Part shown: in pieces, positions 24,300 to 32,550 of the stretch
How positions within the stretch are numbered: position 1 is the stretch's first letter
Layout: each line of letters begins with the position of its first letter
NCBI GenBank assembly: GCA_002428445.1
Contig: DIWJ01000036.1
Coordinates: 1-36,453 of the forward strand
DNA length: 36,453 nucleotides
Direction: 5' to 3'
DNA from: Syntrophaceae bacterium UBA6109
Lineage (GTDB): Bacteria; Desulfobacterota; Syntrophia; Syntrophales; UBA6109
Notes under the pieces: generated by a model
What the model was told of the DNA's origin: nothing
Databases searched by the model: none
The model's input: the letters and a program-made list of their open reading frames with translations, nothing else
Position numbers and translations under genes: made by a program

Positions 24300-24785
24300 T
24301 CAGTATTCGGTCAATGTCGACAACCCGCGTTCGCCGACCAGGATGATCCGCGTGTGGGTAAGGCGGTTGGCGATGACCCGGGCGGTGGCCTTCATGATCC
24401 GGTATCCGAGACAGGTATCCTCATCCATGAGTTTTCTCAGCCCGGGCGCATCGAGACAGACCAGCTTCGTCCGGTCGATGCAGAGCGCCCCCAACGTGTA
24501 GATGTAGGGTTCCACGACAGCCGACCAACCCATCGACTCCCCCTTCGTGACAATATCCACCGTCACCTGCATTGGGGGCCTCTGGGGTCCCAAGTAGCTG
24601 TCCACGACCATGACGACCTTGCCTTCCTGAACCAGGAAAAGCCCCCGTGCCGGATCCCCGTTTTTGTACATCTGGGTCCCGGCGTCATAGGTTTCTTCAG
24701 AAGCGATCGTGGCCAGTTTTTCCAGTTCCTGATCGCTGAATCCCTTGAAAAATGGAAATTCTTTTAAGTGATTTGCCGAGACCAT
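24300..24785 (-). CDS. Cyclic-nucleotide-binding domain protein, no HTH
   Basis: A 161-residue protein that is essentially one cNMP-binding (CRP-type) domain: FPFFKGFSDQELEKLATIA, LFLVQEGKVVMVV, then the phosphate-binding cassette KGESMGWSAVVEP. The Arg that contacts the cyclic phosphate in CRP is not obvious (YIYTLGAL follows), so ligand binding is uncertain. No DNA-binding domain follows. AGGAGG precedes the ATG. First gene of the minus-strand cluster with the ferritin-like protein and the decarboxylase. Confidence 0.8.
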   Translation of the reverse strand: MVSANHLKEFPFFKGFSDQELEKLATIASEETYDAGTQMYKNGDPARGLFLVQEGKVVMVVDSYLGPQRPPMQVTVDIVTKGESMGWSAVVEPYIYTLGALCIDRTKLVCLDAPGLRKLMDEDTCLGYRIMKATARVIANRLTHTRIILVGERGLSTLTEY

Positions 24786-24899
24786 GCGCTATTTCCTCCT
24801 TCTCGTCTGGATGGTTCGCCCAAGATCCGTTCCGGCCCGGCGATCCGGCCGGAGAAATACTTCGTAAGAAATATACCAAGCTTCGCAGGCGAATGCCAT

Positions 24900-24935
24900 A
24901 AAAAATTCGTGCCGCAATGAAGATTTTCTGCGGCA
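24900..24935 (-). terminator. Rho-independent terminator of the membrane-protein gene
   Basis: On the minus strand TGCCGCA and TGCGGCA pair (24910-24916 with 24929-24935, 12-nt loop), then a T6 run (24900-24905). It isolates the gene at 25039-25614 from the cNMP gene downstream; the 250-bp gap otherwise shows no gene. Confidence 0.68.
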
Positions 24936-25038
24936 ACAGTATTCCGCTCGTGTCATCTGAGACCGTCCCTGGGATGAAATCCCGGGGCGCCGAATACAAG
25001 CGGGATGGACGACGTCCTTCCGGTACGGGAATCCGCTG

Positions 25039-25614
25039 TCAATCGTCCAGCAAAAAATGGCCGAGTGCGGCAAAGATCAGGATCAGGACACCTGTGATCA
25101 GTTGGGAATGGAAGAGGTGCCCCCTCCTTTTCAGGAACGCCGGGACAATCCGCGTTTTCAACACCAACCCCCAGAAGCCCTGCCAGGCGAGAAGCGCCAG
25201 GACGAGTCGCAGCGGCAGGAGGTTGTAAAAACGGGAGACAAAGTAACAGTGAAAATAGACGACGGCAATGGCCGAAATCCCGAGATAGGGGTGACTTTTG
25301 TTCAGATAAAATAAAATTTTTCCCGAAACTGTTTTGACCATCGCGTAATCGATGTTGAACGGTTCGAGGCGCGTCCAGAAAGAGTCCTTGCGGATCAGCA
25401 GTTTGAATGCCGTCCGCGCATAGACAAAAACCAGCAGGTAGAGGCCGAGCAGCCCCAGCCCTTCACCCAGTTCCTTGATCAAACCATTATCGCCGAAAGC
25501 ATCTCCCTGACCCTGCAAATAGACATAAAGGAGAAAGGCGGCAGCGCCAAGCAGAACCGTTCCGGAAAAAATAATGAGCGAAAGGTTTGGTCTGAACCGA
25601 TTTTCCCGGTTCAT
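25039..25614 (-). CDS. Membrane protein with four to five helices, possible heme-binding
   Basis: A 191-residue protein with about four or five hydrophobic segments. Paired histidines lie at or within helices (KSHPYLG, YFHCYF, LFHSQL, LGHFLL), as in b-type cytochromes such as cytochrome b561 or ferric reductase-like proteins, but I cannot name the family. The ATG at 25614 has AGGAGG upstream; earlier in-frame codons are unlikely. It has its own terminator. Confidence 0.72.
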   Translation of the reverse strand: MNRENRFRPNLSLIIFSGTVLLGAAAFLLYVYLQGQGDAFGDNGLIKELGEGLGLLGLYLLVFVYARTAFKLLIRKDSFWTRLEPFNIDYAMVKTVSGKILFYLNKSHPYLGISAIAVVYFHCYFVSRFYNLLPLRLVLALLAWQGFWGLVLKTRIVPAFLKRRGHLFHSQLITGVLILIFAALGHFLLDD

Positions 25615-25678
25615 AAACAGCCTCCTAAAATAACACCTCGTACGGAGGTGGTAGGTTGAAAAATGGACACCCATGTTC

Positions 25679-25701
25679 CTGATCCAGGCGCTCGGCATTC
25701 C
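25679..25701 (+). repeat. 23-bp exact copy of part of the AhpD-like gene
   Basis: This stretch is identical to 28079-28101 inside the AhpD-like gene (LIQALGIP coding). The match ends at both sides. It lies in the intergenic gap beside the membrane-protein gene, 2.4 kb away, with the pyruvate kinase gene between. Probably a gene-fragment remnant. Confidence 0.85.
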
Positions 25702-25748
25702 TCCGCCGTGTATGGATAACCATCTTTCTCTTTCCGCTTGTTCATCGA

Positions 25749-27191
25749 TTATCCATTCTTCGCATGATTTTCAAGTTGGATGATCTCCATACGGTGGTTC
25801 GTCTCCGGATACACTCCTGAAGGCCCTTCGGTCAGGATCGCAAGATTTCCTTTCAGTGCGTGGCTTGATACCCAGTCCTTCACATAAGAATTCCACTTTT
25901 GGGGGTGATCAGGTTCGTATACCGGATAGACCCCCCTGCTGAACAGAAGCCGCTGACAGGTCTCCTTCTGGGAACTTACCGCCACGATCCACACCGGAGG
26001 CCTGAAACGGGCGATGAAGCGGGCCGTATGGCCGCTGCGGGTTGGAACAAACACGGCAGCGGGGGAAATACGCTCCAGGGCCGTCTCGACACTTAAAGCG
26101 ATCAAGTCCTTGACACTGACTGAGCCATCTTCAATTCGGTTCCGAAGATTCTCCGCAAGATCGGGGCGGGAGCGATGCGGCTCCGTCGTCGCGGCAATCT
26201 TCGCCAGCATGGCTACCGCTTCCACCGGATATTTTCCCATGGCCGACTCTTCCGAGAGCATGACGCAGTCTGTGCCGTCAATCACGGCATTGGCCACATC
26301 GGTTGACTCCGCACGGGTGGGACGCCGGTTATCCACCATGGATTCCAGCATCTGCGTGGCAGTAATGACTGGTTTTCCCGCCCTGTTTGCGTTTTGGATA
26401 AGTTGCTTCTGAACGAGGGCAATCTGCTCGATCGGTATTTCTACCCCGAGGTCACCACGGGCGACCATGATGCCGTCCGCCGTCTCGAGAATCTCATCGA
26501 TGTGTTCCAAGGCTCGGGAGCGTTCAATTTTTGCAATGATGAACGGGTTGTACCCCCGTGCCGCCGAGGCATCCCGCACGGCAATGATATCCGCCGCGCT
26601 CTCCACGAAGGACTGGCTGATCGCGTCTACCCCCTGCTCCAAGGCAAATTTGAGGCATTCACGGTCGTGCTCGGTGAAGGCTCCGATTCCGAGAGCGATA
26701 CCGGGGAGGTTGAGCCCTTTTTGGGAGCGCAGTTCTCCGCCGACGATGATCCGGCAGGTGACCTCCTGCCCTTCAACTTTTACGGTTTCGAGCTGGATGA
26801 GGCCGTCGTTTAAAAACAGGGTATCGCCGGGCCTAAGTGCTTGGGGGAGGTGCATAAAGCTTACCGAGACGCGATTCGCGTCCCCGACAATCTCCCGGGT
26901 GGTCAGTGTGAACAAGGCGCTCGGCTCCAACTCGACAGGTTCTTGAGCCAGCCTGCCGATCCTCATCTTTGGACCGGGGAGATCCGCCATGATGGCTATT
27001 CGACGTTCCAACGAATGGGCGGCAGCGCGGAGTCTACCGATCACCCGTTTATGGCTTTCGAGATCACCGTGCGCTAAATTGATCCGCGCGATATTCATCC
27101 CGGCCCTGATCATTGCTTCCATGACGTCCTGAGATTCGGATACCGGTCCGATGGTAGCGACAATTTTTGTTTTTTGATCCGGAAGCATCAT
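25749..27191 (-). CDS. pyk: Pyruvate kinase
   Basis: A 480-residue glycolytic enzyme turning PEP and ADP into pyruvate and ATP. The start (KTKIVATIGPVSES), the substrate and metal segments (KIERSRALEHIDEIL, DGIMVARGDLGVEI, ATQMLESM) and the C-terminal alpha/beta domain are all present. Length is normal. GAAGGAG precedes the ATG. Transcribed away from the AhpD-like gene, 386 bp apart. Confidence 0.95.
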   Translation of the reverse strand: MMLPDQKTKIVATIGPVSESQDVMEAMIRAGMNIARINLAHGDLESHKRVIGRLRAAAHSLERRIAIMADLPGPKMRIGRLAQEPVELEPSALFTLTTREIVGDANRVSVSFMHLPQALRPGDTLFLNDGLIQLETVKVEGQEVTCRIIVGGELRSQKGLNLPGIALGIGAFTEHDRECLKFALEQGVDAISQSFVESAADIIAVRDASAARGYNPFIIAKIERSRALEHIDEILETADGIMVARGDLGVEIPIEQIALVQKQLIQNANRAGKPVITATQMLESMVDNRRPTRAESTDVANAVIDGTDCVMLSEESAMGKYPVEAVAMLAKIAATTEPHRSRPDLAENLRNRIEDGSVSVKDLIALSVETALERISPAAVFVPTRSGHTARFIARFRPPVWIVAVSSQKETCQRLLFSRGVYPVYEPDHPQKWNSYVKDWVSSHALKGNLAILTEGPSGVYPETNHRMEIIQLENHAKNG

Positions 27192-27577
27192 GACGGGCCC
27201 TCTCCTTCCCAGAGGTAATCCATCCGCTGTGATTGATTGATACCTGAAGATACCCTTGTCTTGAACGGCCGGGGCAGCGTGCTATCCGTCTCGTGGAAAA
27301 GTCCGGCAGACATTTTCGCGCGGCCCTGAAAATAGTTTGATTTGATAAGAGCTTGCTTTCCGAGAGATGGATTATAGGGAAGCCACGCTCATATGTCAAA
27401 GCAATACTGGTTACCAAAATTTGGGGGTATGGTGTCGATGACGAAGACTTCAGTTTGCCGTGCTGCAAAGCAAGGCTTGCCTGCACCGGAATTTTCGGCA
27501 AGCCTTCCTCTTCCATGTTATGATACTTGCAAGCATCCAAAGTATTGAACGGAATTTTCCGTGAAAAGGAGATCGCC
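27192..27577. other. 386-bp divergent gap between pyk and the AhpD-like gene
   Basis: No gene seen. It holds one inverted repeat (listed separately) and AT-rich stretches; I see no promoter with a good -35/-10 pair for either gene. Confidence 0.5.
27472..27506. repeat. Perfect 10-bp inverted repeat upstream of the AhpD-like gene
   Basis: AAGGCTTGCC (27472-27481) and GGCAAGCCTT (27497-27506) with a 15-nt loop. No T tract. It lies 72 bp before the ATG and could be an RNA hairpin or a widely spaced operator. Confidence 0.5.
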
Positions 27578-28165
27578 ATGTCCGCATTCATCGCACCCCC
27601 GACTCGAATTCCCCTGCTCCTGAAGGCAGGGATCTGGATTTCAGAGAAAATCACCGGCAAGCCCATGCTCCCTGCACGGTTGCTGGCATGGTATCCCAAA
27701 GCGGCGCTCGGTTCCGCTGCGCTGGAAGGGCTGGTCGCCCATCAAGACGGCAAGCTCGACAAACGGATGCTGAAGCTCGTTCGCCTGTCCGCGTCGTTTG
27801 CGGCCGCCTGCCCCTTCTGCATAGATATGAATTCAACCATATACAGGGAAACGGGAATCACGGACGCCGAATTTCTGGCGCTGCAAAATCAAACGGACCT
27901 CGACACCGTCTCGACGCTTTCCATACGCGAAAAGCTGGCCGTGCGTTATGCGCAGTTGATCTCGACCACACCCCTCCAATTTCCTCCCGAATTCATTGCC
28001 GAGATCACGGCCCACTTTACGGAACGGGAGATTGTTGTCCTGGCAAGCACCGCCGCGCAGGTCAATTACTGGGCGCGGCTGATCCAGGCGCTCGGCATTC
28101 CGCCGGCCGGACTTTCAGATGGGTGTCCCATAAAGCCGTATCGTCAAGTCCCGGAAGATCACTGA
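27578..28165 (+). CDS. Carboxymuconolactone decarboxylase/AhpD-like protein
   Basis: A 195-residue all-helical AhpD/CMD-family protein. CPFCIDMN (Cys78, Cys81) is the redox CxxC with Asn where alkylhydroperoxidase AhpD has His; the family reduces peroxides or acts as a disulfide carrier. The open frame extends to 27527, but the ATG at 27578 has AAAGGAGA upstream. A 23-bp fragment of its DNA is repeated at 25679-25701. Confidence 0.88.
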   Translation: MSAFIAPPTRIPLLLKAGIWISEKITGKPMLPARLLAWYPKAALGSAALEGLVAHQDGKLDKRMLKLVRLSASFAAACPFCIDMNSTIYRETGITDAEFLALQNQTDLDTVSTLSIREKLAVRYAQLISTTPLQFPPEFIAEITAHFTEREIVVLASTAAQVNYWARLIQALGIPPAGLSDGCPIKPYRQVPEDH

Positions 28166-28278
28166 CACGTGAAGATGGCGTCCATCGCCGCGTGCCATCC
28201 ATTCACGGCTCCAATGCCCCGATGCATTTCGGGTATCGCTCTTTTGCGGTCGGTTCACCGCCGCCACGCGATGATCGG

Positions 28279-28440
28279 TCAGTCCCCCTCCGCAAGTTCG
28301 CCAAGCGCCTCCCGATCCTGAATCCGGATCGACCGGCCGTCCGGCGCCGGCACCCCGGCGTTACTCAATTTCCTCAGCGCCCGCGAAAGGGCCTCCATGA
28401 TCGGCGCGGAAATCAAGAGGATGCCGCTCTCTACAGCGTG
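28279..28440 (-). pseudogene. Remnant of a Crp/Fnr-type regulator C-terminus
   Basis: The minus-strand frame ending at TGA 28279-28281 reads EALSRALRKLS, then DGRSIRIQDREALGELA, which lines up with the recognition helix and tail of Crp/Fnr regulators (cf. FNR ETISRLLGRF). There is no sensor domain, start codon or ribosome site upstream, so it is a decayed 3' end. Confidence 0.42.
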
Positions 28441-28786
28441 TATTCGTAAGATGAGGAACGGAGAATGTTTAACACGGGGAGCGAAGGGAAAAAATACGAA
28501 ATTGTGCCCGCTGGAATTTCTTCTGGAAAAGTTGGGCGTTCCGCGGGATAATGGATCGTAAGGGGGTGTTTCCGCCGGTCAATGCGAAATGTCCCTATCC
28601 AGCAGAAACAAACCAACCACCCCATGGGCAGCGAGGGGGAGGGTTGGCAGGTGATGGCTTTCCTCCGCTGGGAACTTTTTGACGGCGCCAAAACGAGGCA
28701 TGAAAAAATCAAGCCGGCTACCAGGCCTCGGAAGCGGAAGAGTATCACATATCGACATGGCCTGATCAGGAAAAAGGAGATGCGAG
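28441..28786. other. Gap before the redox module
   Basis: 346 bp with no supported gene; the open frames are out of phase with any family. No clear promoter. AAAAGGAGATG at its end is the ribosome site of the next gene. Confidence 0.5.
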
Positions 28787-29782
28787 ATGAAAAAAATAGT
28801 GAACCTGAACCGCCGCCGATTCCTGAAGACAGCGACAGCGTCTGCGGTGATTGGAACAACAGCGTGGTTGAATGTTCCGCAAAAGGCATGGGCGGGAGAG
28901 GGGAAGTTTGCCACCCTCATCGACCTCACCCGATGCGACGGATGCCGGGACCGGGCGATCCCCGCTTGCGTCTCCGCCTGTAAAAAGATTAAAGTGGGAA
29001 GCATCCCCGAACCTGTCGATCCGATCCCGATCCCATTCCCCACCCGCAGGGTCGAAGACTGGTCGAAAAAGAAGGAGGTGTCCGACCGGCTTACCCCCTA
29101 CAACCTGATCTACGTCCAAAAAACGGAGGTGGAAAGCGGCGGCCGAAAACATACCGTCTTCATTCCCCGAAGATGCATGCACTGCGACAACCCCGCCTGT
29201 GCCACAATCTGTCCCTTCGCCTCGAACCATAAATTCAAGAACGGGGCCGTCGTCATCGATTCGGAAACCTGTTTCGGCGGTGCCAAGTGCAAGACGGTCT
29301 GCCCCTGGGAAATCCCGCAGCGGCAGTCGGGTATTGGAATCTATCTGAAGGTCCTGCCGAACCTCATGGGCAACGGGATCATGGTCAAATGCGATCTTTG
29401 CAGCAACCTGCTCAAGGAGGGGGGAATACCGGCTTGTATCGAGGCCTGTCCGAGAGACGCAATGGCCATCGGACCTCGCAAGGAGATCTTCGCCGGGGCG
29501 GAGGAACTTGCAAAAAAGATCGGAGGCCATCTCTACGGAAAGACCGAAAATGGAGGGACCTCCACCTTGTACGTTTCCCCCTTCTCTTTCGAGACCCTCG
29601 ACGCCGCACTCAAACCGGGTCCCGGCCGGCCGGGTATCCGGACGGTTGAACGGCGGATGGCGGAAACGGACGGCCTGGGGAAGGCGGTCCTCGCGGCGCC
29701 CGCGCTCGGTGTCGCCGCAGGCTTGGCGGGCGCCTTCGCCTTCATCTCCAAACGAAAAAACGGTTCGGGAAAGGGGGAATAA
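28787..29782 (+). CDS. Tat-exported four-cluster Fe-S protein (HybA/FdhB-like)
   Basis: A 331-residue electron-transfer subunit. Residues 1-37 carry a twin-arginine signal (NRRRFLK, then a hydrophobic stretch, AWA). Four Cys groups (CDGCRDRAIPACVSAC; CMHCDNPACATICP; CFGGAKCKTVCP; CDLCSNLLKEGGIPACIEACP) would hold four [4Fe-4S] clusters. A C-terminal membrane anchor (VLAAPALGVAAGLAGAFAFI) fixes it to the periplasmic face, as in HybA and formate dehydrogenase beta subunits. Such proteins link a catalytic subunit to cytochrome b, but none is encoded here. The cytochrome b gene starts 3 nt later. Confidence 0.9.
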   Translation: MKKIVNLNRRRFLKTATASAVIGTTAWLNVPQKAWAGEGKFATLIDLTRCDGCRDRAIPACVSACKKIKVGSIPEPVDPIPIPFPTRRVEDWSKKKEVSDRLTPYNLIYVQKTEVESGGRKHTVFIPRRCMHCDNPACATICPFASNHKFKNGAVVIDSETCFGGAKCKTVCPWEIPQRQSGIGIYLKVLPNLMGNGIMVKCDLCSNLLKEGGIPACIEACPRDAMAIGPRKEIFAGAEELAKKIGGHLYGKTENGGTSTLYVSPFSFETLDAALKPGPGRPGIRTVERRMAETDGLGKAVLAAPALGVAAGLAGAFAFISKRKNGSGKGE

Positions 29783-29785
29783 CAC

Positions 29786-30661
29786 ATGTTGCCGCAACTC
29801 CATGAAGAAAAGAACCGGGTGGTCCGCCACGGCGTTCTGGAACTGGCCGAACATTGGACGATCGCCGTGTCCGGACTCGTTCTCCTCCTGTCCGGCCTCT
29901 TCGAGCTGCCGATGGCTGCCCGCTATAAGATCACGACCATCCCGGGTTTTGGATGGTCGGGTGACTTCATCACCTCCCTCTCCGTCCATTACGCGGCGTC
30001 GGTCGTTTTCATCGCCGCTTCGGTTTTTCACCTTCTTTACCACGGCCTCGTCTGCGAACGAGAACTGCTTCCCCAAAAGGGCGATCTGAAGACTTCAATC
30101 GTCGTCATTAAGACCTTCTTCGGCAAGGGTGAGGAACCGCCATTCGGGAAATACCTACCGGAACAACGTCTCGCCTATCTCGGGATGGCCGTCATCATCG
30201 CCGTTCTGATCCTCTCCGGTTTGATCAAGACCTACAAAAACGTCTTCGCGCCCGACATGTCGCACACGCTCGTGCTCTGGGCGACCTGGCTCCACAATAT
30301 CTTCTTCGTCCTGTTCGTCCTGGCATTCATCGCCCACATCGGCGCAATCCTGCTCAAACCAAACCGACCACTGGCGCGGGGCATTTTCACCGGCGCCGTG
30401 CGTCTCGACTATGCGCGTCACCGTCACCCCCTCTGGTTGGCCGGGATGGGACCACAAACGTCCCTTCCATCAACTGAAATCAAAGGAGATGAGGCACCCC
30501 CGAAAGAGCCAACGTTTACGGAAACGGCCGCACCGCCGGCGGACTCAGTTGAAACGCCTCCTCCGGATGCGGACACCGAAGAAATTATGGGAACGAATCA
30601 ACAGGAAACACCGAATGATGAGGCAGCGATATCGTCCCCGGAGGAATCAAAAAATGGATAA
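29786..30661 (+). CDS. Cytochrome b (formate dehydrogenase gamma-like)
   Basis: A 291-residue membrane cytochrome with four helices (about 23-43, 62-86, 128-149, 165-190) and heme-ligand histidines H23, H68, H82, H86, H170 and H184 in the pattern of di-heme FdnI/HyaC-type subunits. It passes electrons between the periplasmic Fe-S protein and the quinone pool. A Pro/Glu/Thr-rich acidic tail of about 70 residues (from about 222) is not typical of the family. The stop overlaps the NapH-like start by 8 nt. Confidence 0.85.
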   Translation: MLPQLHEEKNRVVRHGVLELAEHWTIAVSGLVLLLSGLFELPMAARYKITTIPGFGWSGDFITSLSVHYAASVVFIAASVFHLLYHGLVCERELLPQKGDLKTSIVVIKTFFGKGEEPPFGKYLPEQRLAYLGMAVIIAVLILSGLIKTYKNVFAPDMSHTLVLWATWLHNIFFVLFVLAFIAHIGAILLKPNRPLARGIFTGAVRLDYARHRHPLWLAGMGPQTSLPSTEIKGDEAPPKEPTFTETAAPPADSVETPPPDADTEEIMGTNQQETPNDEAAISSPEESKNG

Positions 30662-31823
30662 AAAAATCGCTGCAGGCATATGGCCGAGGTTCATCATTCT
30701 CATTGCGGCGGTCATTCTGCTCTCCCTGTTGACCACTTCTTTGTGGCAGGGGAAACCGGAGAAGAAGGAGAATGACATCCCGCTGGTATTCCGCGACGGA
30801 ATGACCATCGCCGAATTCGGCACGGAGAATGGATTGCCCAGCGATGTTTTGAAGAAGGCCTTTCTGTTGCAAAGTAAAGCGGATTTGCAGAAAACGCTGG
30901 AGAGCTTGAACATTCCCCGCAATGAGGTTGCCGACAGGGTGAGTAAAGAGCGGGCGCTGGAAACGGAATACGAATCGAAAAACTGGGTGAAGATTCCTCT
31001 GAAGTTCGGCCTGTGGGTTCTCTTTCTTGTCGGCGTCTTTGTCCTGATGCGCCGCAGAAAGATCTCCCCTGGGCTGCGTCGCAGTCTCTATCTTGCAGCC
31101 GCTGCACTTTTTGGGGTCATCCTCGGATCGGATCCCGGCCCCATGGGAACGGTCAAGGATGCCATCGTCCTTTTCGGAACCAAGAGGGTTATCTTCCCGC
31201 CCCGGATGATCGCCCTGACAGTCTTTCTTCTCTTAATCTTCCTCGCCAATAAATTCATCTGCTCCTGGGGATGCCAGATGGGAACGCTCCAGGACCTGAT
31301 CTTCCGCCTGAACCGGAATCACAGCGACACGGAAGGAATCATGAGGCAGTACCGTCCGCCGTTCCTCTGGACCAATGCGGTCCGGGTCGCCTTTTTTCTG
31401 ATCTTTACCCTGGCCGCTTTTCTCTGGGCGACCGATCTGATCGAGCCGATCGATCCCTTCAAGATCTACAAACCGGCGGCAATCGGCCTTGTAGGGGTGA
31501 TCTTCCTCGGCCTTCTTCTGCCCGCCGCACTCTTCGTTTACCGTCCCTGGTGCCAGTTCTTCTGCCCATTCGGACTCGTTGGCTGGTTCATAGAGAAAGT
31601 CAGTCTGTTCAGGATCATCGTAAACCATCAGACCTGCATCGGCTGTCGCTCCTGTGAAAAGGCCTGTCCATCAACGGTAATGGGGGCGATTCTCAAACGG
31701 GACAGGATGATTCCGGACTGCTTCGCCTGCGGAACCTGCATCGAGGTCTGTCCGACAGAGTCGATCCAACTGGCCGCCGGCAAACGCGGCCGGCCGCCGG
31801 AGGGAAGGTTCCGCCCGGAATAA
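30654..31823 (+). CDS. NapH/CcoG-type membrane ferredoxin
   Basis: A 389-residue polytopic membrane protein. An N-terminal helix is followed by a periplasmic region of about 80 residues (DGMTIAEFGTENGLPSDVLKKA), then several helices with the paired CxxxC motifs CSWGCQMG and CQFFCPFG, and a C-terminal cytoplasmic ferredoxin domain (CIGCRSCEKACPS, CFACGTCIEVCP) for two [4Fe-4S] clusters. NapH-like proteins move electrons across the membrane. The open frame runs to 30411 but the ATG at 30654 (GAGGA upstream) is the plausible start. Third gene of the redox module. Confidence 0.85.
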   Translation: MDKKIAAGIWPRFIILIAAVILLSLLTTSLWQGKPEKKENDIPLVFRDGMTIAEFGTENGLPSDVLKKAFLLQSKADLQKTLESLNIPRNEVADRVSKERALETEYESKNWVKIPLKFGLWVLFLVGVFVLMRRRKISPGLRRSLYLAAAALFGVILGSDPGPMGTVKDAIVLFGTKRVIFPPRMIALTVFLLLIFLANKFICSWGCQMGTLQDLIFRLNRNHSDTEGIMRQYRPPFLWTNAVRVAFFLIFTLAAFLWATDLIEPIDPFKIYKPAAIGLVGVIFLGLLLPAALFVYRPWCQFFCPFGLVGWFIEKVSLFRIIVNHQTCIGCRSCEKACPSTVMGAILKRDRMIPDCFACGTCIEVCPTESIQLAAGKRGRPPEGRFRPE

Positions 31824-31845
31824 CCGAGGTAGCTGACCGCCCTTC

Positions 31846-31995
31846 TTAATGTTTTTCCTCTTTTGATTTTTCTTTTCTGCCCCGGACCGAGCAGCCCTGG
31901 CGCATTCAGGTCGAAATGCCCAGTTTGGGCAACAGCCACCCCTGGACGAAAAACCACACCGCGACCACAATTACTAATATCATTATATCGTTCAT
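31846..31995 (-). CDS. Candidate selenocysteine membrane microprotein (Sec30-x4-Cys)
   Basis: A 49-residue frame with one in-frame TGA (31906-31908). Residues 4-22 form a hydrophobic helix (IMILVIVVAVWFFVQGW), followed by LLPKLGIST-U-MRQGCSVRG and a basic KEKSKEEKH tail, so the Sec and Cys35 face one side of the membrane as a Sec-x4-Cys redox pair. After the UGA the frame stays open to TAA. A hairpin 17 nt past the UGA (31877-31894) has 6 bp and loop GGUCCG, as bacterial SECIS elements need. GAGGAC lies 5 nt before the ATG. It is too short and interrupted for gene callers. I do not recognise the family. If the TGA is a stop, a 29-residue helix-only peptide results. Confidence 0.62.
31877..31894 (-). 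promoter_or_regulatory. bSECIS-like hairpin in the microprotein frame
   Basis: On the minus strand CUGCUC pairs with GGGCAG (one G-U) around the loop GGUCCG; the loop starts 17 nt after the UGA. G in the first two loop bases and the 16-37 nt distance satisfy the published bacterial SECIS consensus. Confidence 0.62.
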
Positions 31996-32073
31996 TCTTG
32001 TCCTCTTTATTCTCCCGTTTTGCAGCGGGCGGTTCACCATGACTTTTTACGGAACCGACTTTTTGACTGGGCT

Positions 32074-32550
32074 TCAAGGATGACGGGGAATCAAATGCTC
32101 CGGCACCTGGATCGCGACAACCTCCCCGCGGGCGCAAATTTTCCCGTCGGCGGAAAGAGTCGATTCCACGATCACCTTGCGCCCCTTGACCTCCTTTACC
32201 CTGCCGCGGATTTCCAGAGGGACGCCGAGGGGCGTCGGGAGCAAATAGTCGACGTGGAGAGACGCCGTGAGGAAGCGCAGGGGCGGGTCCGTATCCATCT
32301 CCCTGCCCTCGGAGCGGTACTTGGCCGCGGCGGCCGTACCCGTACCGTGGCAGTCGATGAGAGAGGCGATCAGACCTCCGTAAACAAAGCCCGGGATGGC
32401 CATGTGGTAGGGCCTTGGTTCATGGATACAGACGGATTCCTCTCCATCCCAGTAGCTTTTAATCTTCAGACCCGCTTCGTTCAGGCGACCGCAACCGTAG
32501 CAGTGGCTTAAATAATCGGGGTAGTAGTCCTGAAAGGCCTTTTTCGACAT
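32074..32550 (-). CDS. PaaI-type hotdog thioesterase
   Basis: A 158-residue hotdog-fold protein: HCYGCGRLNEAGLKIKSYW near the start, then PGFVYGGLIASLIDCHGTGTA, the helix with the catalytic-region residues of acyl-CoA thioesterases of the PaaI/YigI group, and the strand DYLLPTPLGVPLEIRGRV. It likely hydrolyses an acyl-CoA; the substrate is unknown. The ATG at 32550 with AAAGGAGAAC upstream is chosen over one at 32580. It lies 78 bp ahead of the microprotein on the same strand. Confidence 0.87.
   Translation of the reverse strand: MSKKAFQDYYPDYLSHCYGCGRLNEAGLKIKSYWDGEESVCIHEPRPYHMAIPGFVYGGLIASLIDCHGTGTAAAAKYRSEGREMDTDPPLRFLTASLHVDYLLPTPLGVPLEIRGRVKEVKGRKVIVESTLSADGKICARGEVVAIQVPEHLIPRHP

Noticed and set aside
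28582..28983. Plus-strand ORF in the gap before the Fe-S gene
   Set aside because: It is out of frame with the Fe-S gene it overlaps and shows no family sequence.
30411..30653. N-terminal extension of the NapH-like protein
   Set aside because: It overlaps the cytochrome gene in another frame, is Arg-rich junk, and the ATG at 30654 has a ribosome site.
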